Shown piece by piece: positions 33,002-41,276 of a stretch of 64,000 bases of DNA. The stretch is from Sphingomonadales bacterium. GTDB lineage: Bacteria; Pseudomonadota; Alphaproteobacteria; Sphingomonadales; Sphingomonadaceae. Within the stretch, counting starts at the first letter, position 1. Each line of letters begins with the position of its first letter. A program made the position numbers and the translations under genes. The notes beneath the pieces are model-generated. The model searched no databases. It was not told where the DNA came from and worked only from the letters and a program-made list of their open reading frames with translations. The stretch spans positions 353,501 through 417,500 of the forward strand of contig JADKCA010000004.1 in NCBI GenBank assembly GCA_016714795.1, given 5' to 3'.

Positions 33002-34786
33002 TGCAACAGGACAGGCAAGCCGATGTGCTGGTGATCGGTGCAGGTCTCTCTGGGCTGGCGGCAGCCCGCGCGCTGATGCAGGCCGGGCAGAGCGTGATCC
33101 TGCTCGAAGCGCGTGACCGGACGGGCGGGCGAATCCATTCCGAAGGCGGATTTGATTATGGCGCGCACTGGATCCACGGTACCGAAGGCAATCCGCTGAC
33201 CAATGCGGCGCGCGCGATGGGGGTGCCGATCTATTTTGTCGGGGGGCGATTCCAGCTATACCGGTGGATGGAGCCACATGGATTTCCCCGCCGGGCTGGA
33301 CAAGGATGCCAGCCTGATGCTGGCGGACCGGCTGTTTGACGCGATGGACGATGTTCGCCGTGAAGCACCGTCCGCCCTGTCGCTGGCAGATGCGTTTGAA
33401 ACGGCAGCAGACGGTCTTGGCCTGACCGGTGATGAGCGGGCCACCGCACGCTGGCACGCCAATCTGATCTGGCGGGAAGATTGTGCCGCGCCGGCGCAGG
33501 TGCTCAGTGCGCGCTATTGGGATGAGGGGTTTGAGGTTTTCGGCTATGGCGACAGCTTCTTCCTCAAAGGCTATGCCAGCCTGACCGACGCGCTGGCCGA
33601 AGGGCTGGACATCCGCCTGTCCACGCGGGCGACCCATGTGCGCCACAGTCTGGATCACGTAGAGGTGGAAACCGATGCGGGCCGTTTCTCAGCGCGTCAC
33701 GCCGTCATCACCATTCCGGTCAGCCTGTTGAAGCGCGGTGCGATCGCCTTTGATCCGCCGCTGCCTGCCGCCAAGCAAGAGGCGATTGACCGGATCGGCT
33801 TCGGCTCGCTCGCCAAGCTGGGGCTGGTGTTTGAAGAGCCGTTCTGGCCGCATTCGGGCTATTGCTTCGGCCTGCGCGGGGGTGAGGCGGACGGAGCCAG
33901 CGTTGCCGTCACGCCCTATGCCGTTTCGGGCGAGGCGCTCCTGATCCTGCTCTATGGCGCAGACCTGGCGGGCGCCCTGGAAGCGATGGACGAGGGCGAG
34001 GCGGTGGCGCGGGCGCGGGCGCAACTCAGTGCCGAATTCGGATGTGAGATACCTCCGCCCATCGCCGTCCGCCGCACGCAATGGACGCGCGATCCGCTGG
34101 CGCTGGGCAGCTATTGCCATGTGGCGACAGGCTCTACCCCGGCAGACTTCGCGACGCTGGGCGCGCCGGTGGGTGCGCTGCATTTCGCCGGCGAAGCGAC
34201 GAACGACACGCTCTGGGCGATGGCGCACGGGGCCTATCTCTCCGGTCTGCGCGCGGCAGCCGAGATTGCGGGTGAACCCGGCATCGTCCCGCCGCGGACC
34301 TTTGCCGAAAACCGCCGTTGGCGCGCGCAACTCGCCCGCGCCCAGCGCTTCTTCAACCTGCGCATTGCCGAGCTGGACGCGGCCGAGATCGCGGCGCGCA
34401 CCGCGCTGCTCGCCGGGGCTCATGCTTTTGCCGGGATCGATCATGGCGAACTGCGCCTGCTCGCCACCATGCTGGAAGAGCGCGCGCTTGTGGCCGGGGA
34501 CTGTCTGTGCCGCGAAGGGGAGGCCGCAAATGAAGTCTTCCTGATTGCCGCTGGGGAGCTTGCGGTGGAAAAGGGGGCCGAGGGCGCGCGGTTGGCGACC
34601 ATTGGTGCGGGCGCCTTGTCGGGCGAATATGGCCTGTTCCGCGAATCGCGCCGCACCGCCTCGCTCCGCGCGCTCAGCGATGTGCGTTATTATACGCTCG
34701 ATTATCAGCGGTTCGAACGCTTCCTGCTCGCCTTCCCGCAGGCCTCTCTGGCGATCGCGCGCACGGTGATCGAGCGGTCGGGGTAG
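32998..34786 (+). pseudogene. Flavin amine oxidase fused to a cyclic-nucleotide-binding domain, frameshifted at a G-run
   Basis: The first frame encodes the FAD dinucleotide-binding start DVLVIGAGLSGLAAARAL and LLEARDRTGGRIHS up to GVPIYFVGG. The rest continues in the +1 frame as DSSYTGGWSHMDFP through the substrate domain, then the C-terminal FAD motif LHFAGEATNDTLWAMAHGAY. The switch lies at GGGGGG (33241-33246); five Gs would restore one 595-codon frame. After the oxidase (about 480 residues) there is a ~110-residue CRP-like cNMP-binding domain (GDCLCREGEAANEVFLIAAG, FRESRRTASLRAL). The indel is either a real inactivation, slippage or a sequencing error; the protein is otherwise intact. 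Confidence 0.8.
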
Positions 34787-34827
34787 CGACTCGCAACCGG
34801 GCGCATTTCAGGCTATGGCCCGCGCCC

Positions 34828-36024
34828 ATGCAGATCCCCGGCCATATCGATCCCGTTGTCACTCCCCGCACCGTTCCCGCGCGCGCGGATGGGCGTGTTG
34901 ATCTTGTCGGCCTGTCCAAGGACCAGATCAGGGCCGAATTGCTCGCCGCCGGGCTGGATCTGAAGGGAGCCAAGCTGCGCGCCAAACAGATATGGCACTG
35001 GATCTATAACCGCGGCGCGACCGAATTCAGCACGATGACGGATATTGCCAAGGCACAACATCCCTGGCTCGCCGAACGCTTCGTGGTGGGGCGGCCCGAA
35101 GTGGTGGAGGCGCAGGTCTCCAGCGACGGCACGCGCAAATGGCTGCTCCGCCCGATTGGTGCCGAGGATGACAGCCAGGATTTCGAGATGGTTTTTATCC
35201 CCGATGCAGACCGGGGAACCTTGTGTGTTTCGTCGCAGATCGGCTGCACGCTCAATTGCCGCTTCTGCCACACCGGCACGATGCGGCTGGTGCGCAATCT
35301 CACACCGTCTGAAATCGTCGGGCAGGTGATGCTGGCGCGCGACGGGCTGGGCGAATGGCCGAGCCAGCCCGATGGCCGGATGCTCACCAACATCGTAATG
35401 ATGGGCATGGGCGAACCGCTCTATAATTTCGAGAATGTCCGCGATGCGCTCAAGATCGTGATGGATGGGGATGGTCTGGCGCTGTCCAAACGGCGCATCA
35501 CGCTCTCCACCTCGGGCGTGGTGCCGATGATGGCGCGCGCAGGCGCGGAGATCGGCGTCAACCTCGCCGTCTCGCTCCACGCGGTGACCAAGGAGGTGCG
35601 TGACGAAATCGTGCCGATCAACCGCAAATATCCGCTGGAGGATTTGCTGCAGGCCTGTGCCGACTATCCCGGCGCGAACAATGCGCGTCGCATCACGTTC
35701 GAATATGTGATGCTCAAGGACAAGAATGACAGCGATGCCGACGCGCATGAACTGGTGCGGCTGATCCGCAAATACAAGCTGCCCGCCAAGGTGAACCTGA
35801 TCCCGTTCAACCCGTGGGAGGGGGCTGCTTACGACACCTCCACGCCCGAACAGGTGCGGCGCTTTTCGAACATCGTGTTTGAGGCGGGCATTTCCGCCCC
35901 GATCCGCACGCCGCGCGGGCGCGACATTGACGCCGCCTGCGGTCAGCTGAAAACCAGCGCCGAACGCAAGAGCCGCGCCGAACTGGACCGGCTGGCAGAA
36001 GAAAAGCAAGCAGCGCTTGGCTGA
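34828..36024 (+). CDS. rlmN: 23S rRNA (adenine2503-C2)/tRNA methyltransferase RlmN
   Basis: RlmN is a radical SAM enzyme that methylates A2503 of 23S rRNA and A37 of some tRNAs. The 398-residue protein has the CxxxCxxC cluster C140, C144, C147 (IGCTLNCRFC) and the methyl-carrying C371 near the C-terminus (DIDAACGQLK). It also has GMGEPLYNFENV and TLSTSGVVPMM. Length and motifs are standard. It starts 41 nt after the FAD oxidase. Confidence 0.97.
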   Translation: MQIPGHIDPVVTPRTVPARADGRVDLVGLSKDQIRAELLAAGLDLKGAKLRAKQIWHWIYNRGATEFSTMTDIAKAQHPWLAERFVVGRPEVVEAQVSSDGTRKWLLRPIGAEDDSQDFEMVFIPDADRGTLCVSSQIGCTLNCRFCHTGTMRLVRNLTPSEIVGQVMLARDGLGEWPSQPDGRMLTNIVMMGMGEPLYNFENVRDALKIVMDGDGLALSKRRITLSTSGVVPMMARAGAEIGVNLAVSLHAVTKEVRDEIVPINRKYPLEDLLQACADYPGANNARRITFEYVMLKDKNDSDADAHELVRLIRKYKLPAKVNLIPFNPWEGAAYDTSTPEQVRRFSNIVFEAGISAPIRTPRGRDIDAACGQLKTSAERKSRAELDRLAEEKQAALG

Positions 36025-36037
36025 TAGCGCCGACGTG

Positions 36038-36682
36038 TCAGAAGTTCAGCCCGGTCGCACGTCCCAGATCGGCTAGGGCCTGCGCCTCGCCTGTCACCTT
36101 GATGGCGTGCATCCCCAGCGCAAAAGCGGGTTTGCAGTTGATGCCCAGATCATCAAGATAGATGCAAGCGGCAGGCTCTACACCCAGCAGTTCGCACATC
36201 ATCTGGTAGATGCGCGGATCGGGCTTGCGGACGCCCGCCTTGCTCGATTCGATGATATGCTCAAAACGGGTCATGGCATCTGCCACTTCGGCGGCCTTGC
36301 CCAATGTGCGTGACATGCCGGGGCCTTCCCCGGTCGGCACATTGTTGGTGATGCAGCCGAGCCGGAAGCCAGACGCCTTGAGACTGTCCATCGCCGCCAC
36401 CACGCGCGGGCGCACATCGCCAGAGAGGCAGGTCAGCACGTCTGCGCCGCGCAGATCATGGCCCAAGGCTGCTGCTTCAGCCGCGAACAAGGCATCAAAA
36501 TCGTCCGCGCCGACTTCTGCGCGTTCGAACTTCGCCCATGCGTTTGAATCCGGATTGGTGCTGTTCACTTTCCGCACCAGATCATGCGGCAGGCCGCGTT
36601 CAGCCTCCAGCCGGTTAAACGCTTCAAAGGGCGAGGAGGTGACGACCCCCCCGAAGTCGAAAATCACGGTTGAATATCGCAT
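36038..36682 (-). CDS. HAD-superfamily hydrolase
   Basis: The 214-residue protein starts MRYSTVIFDFGGVVTSSPF. It resembles the phosphatase-like domain of soluble epoxide hydrolases, with motif II in GCITNNVP and motifs III/IV in KAGVRKPDPRIYQ and IYLDDLGINCKPA. The first motif reads DFGGV rather than DxD, so the second acid is absent, as in several epoxide hydrolase-type or phosphonatase-type HADs. It is convergent with rlmN. The substrate is unknown. Confidence 0.87.
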   Translation of the reverse strand: MRYSTVIFDFGGVVTSSPFEAFNRLEAERGLPHDLVRKVNSTNPDSNAWAKFERAEVGADDFDALFAAEAAALGHDLRGADVLTCLSGDVRPRVVAAMDSLKASGFRLGCITNNVPTGEGPGMSRTLGKAAEVADAMTRFEHIIESSKAGVRKPDPRIYQMMCELLGVEPAACIYLDDLGINCKPAFALGMHAIKVTGEAQALADLGRATGLNF

Positions 36683-36711
36683 AGCCCCTGCGGTTAGCGG
36701 CAAGGGCGAAG

Positions 36712-36741
36712 CCGCGCCAGTGCCAAGTTGCACTGGCGCGG
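36712..36741. terminator. Hairpin after the DUF805 gene
   Basis: CCGCGCCAGTGC (36712-36723) and GCACTGGCGCGG (36730-36741) pair perfectly over 12 bp with a 6-nt loop. The hairpin begins 5 nt beyond the DUF805 stop on the minus strand. No U-tract follows, so it may be a weak terminator or 3' end stabiliser. Confidence 0.6.
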
Positions 36742-36745
36742 TGAT

Positions 36746-37126
36746 TCAGCCATTGGCTTTCGGATCCGGCCCGTATTGATTGGTTCCGCGTGTGCCATCG
36801 GTCAGATAGAAAATGATCAGCCCGATCCAGCCGATGATCGGAATCAGCCCGATCAGCAGCCACCAGCCCGATTTGTCCTGATCGTGCATACGGCGCACGC
36901 CAACCGCGAGGCCGGGGACGAACAAGCCCAGCGCCACGATGGCCTGGAACGGTCCGTAGACACTGAACAGCATGCCGCCCATGCCTAGAATGCCGTCGAG
37001 AATGGAGGCTATAATCGAGGCACCGATATTCATCACGATGAACATGCCCAATTCCATCCGGCGCGAGCGTCCGGAAAAATCGGCATAGCGTGAAAGGGAG
37101 AGCTTCATATAGTCGACTGGGCTCAT
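36746..37126 (-). CDS. DUF805 inner-membrane protein
   Basis: The 126-residue protein has three or four hydrophobic helices and the DUF805 features FSGRSRRMELGMF, VRRMHDQDKSGWWLLIGLIP and the C-terminal GTRGTNQYGPDPK. The family is widespread and poorly characterised. It stands alone, with a strong hairpin at its end. The start MSPVDYMKL was chosen as the family N-terminus. Confidence 0.9.
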   Translation of the reverse strand: MSPVDYMKLSLSRYADFSGRSRRMELGMFIVMNIGASIIASILDGILGMGGMLFSVYGPFQAIVALGLFVPGLAVGVRRMHDQDKSGWWLLIGLIPIIGWIGLIIFYLTDGTRGTNQYGPDPKANG

Positions 37127-37224
37127 TGGTTTTCCCCTGTCTGGCGGCAAGATGACCGCAACTGCACCGAGCCTATCGGCGAATCATCCAAACGCAACTG
37201 AAAATGCGCTCCATATTTGCAGTG

Positions 37225-37923
37225 CTAAGCCACACTCGCCCCGAACAATGATCCGATGGCAGCTGTGGCCGCCATGGCAAAGGCCCCCCAGAACGTCACG
37301 CGCAGGACCGCACGAGCCATGGGCGCGCCGCCCAGCCAGGCGCCCAATCCGCCCAGCAGAGCCAGAATCAGCAGCGAGGCGATGGAGACAGCAACCGGCA
37401 ACTGGCTGCCACTGAACAGCAGCACCATGGCAAGCGGCATGGCAGCGCCTGCGGCAAAGGCCCCGGCGGAATAGAGGGCGGCCTGAATCGGGCGGGCCGC
37501 GCTATGGTCTGCCATGCCCAGCTCATCGCGCAAATGCGCACCCAGCGCGTCATGGGCTGTCAGTTGATCGGCCACCTGCTCCGCCAAAGCGCGGTCCAGC
37601 CCGCGTTGCTCATAAATGCCGATCAGTTCCTCGCGCTCCAGGTCGGGCTGGGTTTCCAGTTCCTCCCGCTCGCGCGCCAGATCAGCCCCTTCGGCATCGG
37701 CCTGCGAACTGACAGACACATATTCGCCCGCTGCCATCGACATGGCGCCTGCCACCAGCCCCGCAATGCCGGTGGTGAGGATGATGCCCGGCGCGGCATT
37801 GGCCGCCGCCACGCCCACAATCAGGCTGGCGGTGGAGACAATGCCGTCATTCGCGCCCAGCACGGCGGCGCGCAGCCAGCCGATCCGGTCCAGCTGATGC
37901 AATTCGCTGTGCAGGCGCGCCAT
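37225..37923 (-). CDS. VIT1/CCC1-family metal transporter
   Basis: The 232-residue membrane protein has the family start WLRAAVLGANDGIVSTASLIVG (first part), the MSMAAGEYVSVSSQ motif and a cytosolic acidic loop with E-rich residues (EREELETQPDLEREELIGIY, cut to family positions). These features match VIT-type Fe2+/Mn2+ exporters. The protein lacks an N-terminal ferritin-like domain. Three helices follow in the C-terminal half. It likely moves Fe or Mn out of the cytoplasm. Confidence 0.9.
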   Translation of the reverse strand: MARLHSELHQLDRIGWLRAAVLGANDGIVSTASLIVGVAAANAAPGIILTTGIAGLVAGAMSMAAGEYVSVSSQADAEGADLAREREELETQPDLEREELIGIYEQRGLDRALAEQVADQLTAHDALGAHLRDELGMADHSAARPIQAALYSAGAFAAGAAMPLAMVLLFSGSQLPVAVSIASLLILALLGGLGAWLGGAPMARAVLRVTFWGAFAMAATAAIGSLFGASVA

Positions 37924-37933
37924 ATGCGGTCCT

Positions 37934-38857
37934 TCAATATTGGAGTTTGAGACCGGGCCGGTTCCAGCGCGTCTTCACCAGTCGCCCGCTGCCAGACAGC
38001 GTTATCCACGCATCCTGCATGTCCGCGCCGCCAAAGCAGATGTTGGTGGTGAAGATGTCGTCGGTCGGCACGAATTCCACCAGTTCGCCTGTGGGGGAGA
38101 CGACCGAGATACCGCTTTCACCAATGGTGGCCACGCAGACATTGCCGCTCGCTTCCATCGCCAGACTGTCGAAATATTTCCAGCCTGCCGGGCGATAGAT
38201 GGGCATGCCGGGGCCGCCCGCGCCTGCCGTGCCATCCACCTTGCCCGGTTCGGTGATGTTGAACTTGGTGACGCGGCAGGTGTAGGTTTCTGCGGCATAG
38301 AGATGCTTGCCATCGGGCGAGATGCCGATGCCGTTGGGATTTGCGGAAGGAAAGATCACCTCCTCCAGAAAGCTGCCATCGGGTTTGGCATAGAAGATGC
38401 CGACAATGTCGTGGCAGCGCGTCTTGAAATCTTCCTTGCCATGATCGGTGAACCAGAAGCCGCCATGCGCGTCGAACATCAGGTCGTTCGGCCCGCGCAG
38501 AATGCAGCCGAAATCGCCGGTCTGATAGACGGTCTCGACCGCGCCGGTTTCAATGTCGATCCGCTGGATTTTGCCGCCGGAATAATCATCGGCAATGCCG
38601 TGCGGCGCATATTCGCCCTTGGGGCCGCGCGCCCAGTTGAAGCCGCCATTGTTGCAGCAATACAGCTTGCCATCCGGCCCCAATGCCAGCCCGTTGGGGC
38701 CGCCGCCGGTTTTGGCGATCACCTGTTTGGTGCCATCGGGGCGGACGCGGGTGATTTGCTGGGCGGCAATCTCCGTCACGATCACGCTGCCATCGGGCAT
38801 CGCCACCGGGCCTTCGGGGAAGGCCAGTCCATCGGTCACCAGTTCGAATTCCGCCAT
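37934..38857 (-). CDS. SMP-30/gluconolactonase/LRE-family beta-propeller hydrolase
   Basis: The 307-residue protein has the six-blade SMP-30 features FPEGPVAMPDG, the metal ligand Glu near the start (LAFPEG), GGGPNGLALGPDG, ILRGPNDLMFD and SANPNGIGISPDG. Such enzymes hydrolyse sugar or other lactones with a divalent metal. The start at 38857 was chosen because it gives the family N-terminus. It is divergent from scoA, with a palindrome between them. It may act on a lactone made in one of the local pathways. Confidence 0.88.
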   Translation of the reverse strand: MAEFELVTDGLAFPEGPVAMPDGSVIVTEIAAQQITRVRPDGTKQVIAKTGGGPNGLALGPDGKLYCCNNGGFNWARGPKGEYAPHGIADDYSGGKIQRIDIETGAVETVYQTGDFGCILRGPNDLMFDAHGGFWFTDHGKEDFKTRCHDIVGIFYAKPDGSFLEEVIFPSANPNGIGISPDGKHLYAAETYTCRVTKFNITEPGKVDGTAGAGGPGMPIYRPAGWKYFDSLAMEASGNVCVATIGESGISVVSPTGELVEFVPTDDIFTTNICFGGADMQDAWITLSGSGRLVKTRWNRPGLKLQY

Positions 38858-38968
38858 TGTCGCTCTCCATTTCAGTCTGTTTTGACCAGTGTTGCGGGGT
38901 TTGGCGGAAGGCGCAAGGGGGGATTGATTGCAGTCCTTGCACGGGGTGGCGCGGGGATTGCAATTGCC

Positions 38969-38986
38969 GCAAGCACATGTGTTTGC
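38969..38986. promoter_or_regulatory. 18-bp dyad upstream of scoA
   Basis: GCAAGCACATGTGTTTGC reads nearly the same on both strands (one mismatched pair, 8 of 9 arms). It lies 34 nt before scoA and 111 nt before the SMP-30 start in a 163-nt divergent gap. It is probably a regulator operator. The rest of the gap shows nothing clear. Confidence 0.5.
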
Positions 38987-39020
38987 GTAGACAGCCATCC
39001 ATCTGCGGGGAGGAGCACCC

Positions 39021-39728
39021 ATGACCAAGATTTTTCCGAGTGCCGAAGCGGCGCTGGACGGCCTGTTGAGCGATGGCATGCTGATTGCCAGCGGGGGCTT
39101 TGGCCTGTGCGGCATTCCCGATCGATTCATAGATGCCATTGTCGCGTCGGGCGTCACCGGGCTGACGGTGGCCTCCAACAATGCGGGCATTGATGGCGAA
39201 GGGCTGGGCAAATTGCTGCGCACGCGCCAGATCAGGAAGATGATCTCTTCCTATGTCGGCGAGAATAAGGAGTTTGAGCGGCAATATCTGGCGGGCGAGC
39301 TCGAAGTGGAATTCTGTCCGCAAGGCACGCTGGCAGAGCGGATGCGCGCAGGGGGTGCGGGCATTCCCGGTTTCTACACCAAAACCGGCGTCGGCACGCA
39401 GGTGGCCGAGGGCAAGGAGGTCAAATCCTTCGACGGGCAGGATTATATCCTCGAACGCGGCATCTTTGCGGACCTCGCCATTGTGAAGGCGTGGAAGGCG
39501 GACGCGACGGGCAACCTCGTGTTCCGCAAGACCGCCCGCAATTTCAACGCGCCTGCCGCGACTTGCGGCAAGGTTTGCGTGGTGGAAGTGGAAGAGATTG
39601 TGCCGGTGGGCAGCCTTGACCCCGATGGCATTCATCTGCCCGGCGTCTATGTCCAGCGCATCGTGCTGGGCAGCCCCTATGACAAGAAGATCGAGTTCCG
39701 CACCGTGCGGGAACGCGAAAGCGCCTGA
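39021..39728 (+). CDS. scoA: 3-oxoacid (succinyl-CoA:acetoacetate) CoA-transferase subunit A
   Basis: The 235-residue alpha subunit has the GGFGLCGIP nucleotide loop, LTVASNNAGIDG and the C-terminal VGSLDPDGIHLPGVYVQRIV. With subunit B (40583-41218) it activates acetoacetate or another 3-oxoacid with succinyl-CoA. An unrelated gene sits between the two subunits, which is unusual because scoA and scoB are normally adjacent. The RBS is GGGGAGGAG. Confidence 0.94.
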   Translation: MTKIFPSAEAALDGLLSDGMLIASGGFGLCGIPDRFIDAIVASGVTGLTVASNNAGIDGEGLGKLLRTRQIRKMISSYVGENKEFERQYLAGELEVEFCPQGTLAERMRAGGAGIPGFYTKTGVGTQVAEGKEVKSFDGQDYILERGIFADLAIVKAWKADATGNLVFRKTARNFNAPAATCGKVCVVEVEEIVPVGSLDPDGIHLPGVYVQRIVLGSPYDKKIEFRTVRERESA

Positions 39729-39732
39729 TCCG

Positions 39733-40581
39733 GTGCGGCGGACGCGCGCCCTATGGACGTCTGTTGCAGCGGGCCTTGCGCTGTCTGGCTGCGCGGCGGC
39801 GATTCCCATTGTCGCGGCTGGGACAATCCTCTCCCAACGCGGCAACAAAGACAAAGCTCCTGCCGAAACGAAGGACACGCCTGCGCCGGATGCGGCTGAA
39901 AACGCGCGGCCTGCAAGAAAGCGCGGCTCCGCAGCGAACGCCCCGGCAGATGCAACGCCGCTCCCGGTTGCGCCCGAAGGGACGGAACGGCCCTTGGAAG
40001 GGCCGGTCGCGGAAGTCCGGACGTTCGCGCTGGCGCAGCTGGAACGGATCGACGGCACGGGGCTGGCCGATTCGGTGATGCTGGTGCCCCGGCCTGACCT
40101 GAATGCGCCACGCTATCGGCCCTGTGGCACGTTGCCACCTGCGGTGATGATCGATCTGGACCGGCATGAAAGCGGCCCGGCTGGTGTGCCCGTTGATCTG
40201 GCGCGCGCTTTGTCGCTTTTGCGCAAGGATGAGGTGTCCATCGTCTGGGTCACGCGCGCTGCGGCCTATGGCGGCGATGCGGAGGGCAAGTCCCCAGCCG
40301 TGCGGCTGCACGACACGCTGGTTGCGCAAGGGCTGGATCCGGATCGCAAGGATCTGGTGCTGGGCATGCGCAATGGCGATGACCGCATTCAGGAAGTGCG
40401 GCAGGACGCCGCCTATGACCGCTGCATCATCGCCATGATCGGAGACGCCAAATCCGACATGGACGAATTGTTCGATTATCTCAAAGTGCCCGAAGCGGCC
40501 TATCTTCTCGAAACCAATTGGGATGCAGGCTGGTTCCTGCTGCCCGCCCCGCTTGCCGAACCCGCCAAGGAAGGAAACTGA
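39733..40581 (+). CDS. HAD-like secreted lipoprotein inserted between scoA and scoB
   Basis: The 282-residue protein, from GTG at 39733, has a lipobox (GLALSGC). A Pro/Ala-rich low-complexity spacer follows, then a domain with IDLDRHE, SIVWVTRAAAYGG, KDLVLGMRNGDDR and IIAMIGDAKSDMDELFDYL. These look like HAD phosphatase motifs I-IV (DxD, T/S, K, DxxxD), similar to class B/C acid phosphatases. It starts 4 nt after the scoA stop and its end abuts scoB, so it is part of the operon. Its link to ketone-body CoA activation is not obvious. Confidence 0.7.
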   Translation: MRRTRALWTSVAAGLALSGCAAAIPIVAAGTILSQRGNKDKAPAETKDTPAPDAAENARPARKRGSAANAPADATPLPVAPEGTERPLEGPVAEVRTFALAQLERIDGTGLADSVMLVPRPDLNAPRYRPCGTLPPAVMIDLDRHESGPAGVPVDLARALSLLRKDEVSIVWVTRAAAYGGDAEGKSPAVRLHDTLVAQGLDPDRKDLVLGMRNGDDRIQEVRQDAAYDRCIIAMIGDAKSDMDELFDYLKVPEAAYLLETNWDAGWFLLPAPLAEPAKEGN

Positions 40582-40582
40582 C

Positions 40583-41218
40583 ATGCCCTGGACCCGTGAT
40601 GAAATGGCCGCCCGCGCGGCGCGCGAGTTGCAGGACGGATTCTACGTCAATCTGGGCATCGGCATTCCGACGCTGGTGGCCAACCACATCCCGGCGGGCA
40701 TGAATGTGACGCTGCAAAGCGAAAACGGGATGCTGGGCATTGGTCCCTTCCCTTATGCGGGAGAGGAAGATCCGGACCTGATCAACGCGGGCAAGCAGAC
40801 GATCAGCGAGCTGCCGCAGAGCGCCTATTTCGACAGCGCGCAAAGCTTTGCCATGATCCGTGGCGGGCATATTGATCTGACCGTGCTGGGCGGGATGGAA
40901 GTTTCGCAAGACGGCGACATCGCCAACTGGATGGTGCCAGGCAAGATGATCAAGGGCATGGGCGGCGCGATGGATCTGGTCGCGGGCGTCAAGAAGATCA
41001 TCGTGGTGATGGAACACTGCGCCAAGGACGGCAGCCCCAAGTTCATCCCCGAATGCACCCTGCCGCTCACCGGCCGCAACGTGGTGGACATGGTCATCAC
41101 CGATCTTGCGGTGTTCCAGCGCGCCGATCACGACAGTCCCTTCCGGCTGGTCGAAACCGCCCCCGGCGTGACGGCGGGCGAGATCGCGGCGAAGACGACG
41201 GCAGCCTATATCGCCTGA
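40583..41218 (+). CDS. scoB: 3-oxoacid CoA-transferase subunit B
   Basis: The 211-residue beta subunit carries the catalytic Glu in QSENGMLG and the conserved GIGIPTLVANHIP. It also has GGHIDLTVLGGMEVS, KGMGGAMDLVAG and CTLPLTG. The start at 40583 has AAGGAA upstream. It pairs with ScoA; normal length. Confidence 0.94.
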   Translation: MPWTRDEMAARAARELQDGFYVNLGIGIPTLVANHIPAGMNVTLQSENGMLGIGPFPYAGEEDPDLINAGKQTISELPQSAYFDSAQSFAMIRGGHIDLTVLGGMEVSQDGDIANWMVPGKMIKGMGGAMDLVAGVKKIIVVMEHCAKDGSPKFIPECTLPLTGRNVVDMVITDLAVFQRADHDSPFRLVETAPGVTAGEIAAKTTAAYIA

Positions 41219-41276
41219 GCCTGCTTGCACGCTCCGTCCGCTTGCGCCAGAGACAGGCCAAAGAGACGGAGAGTTG

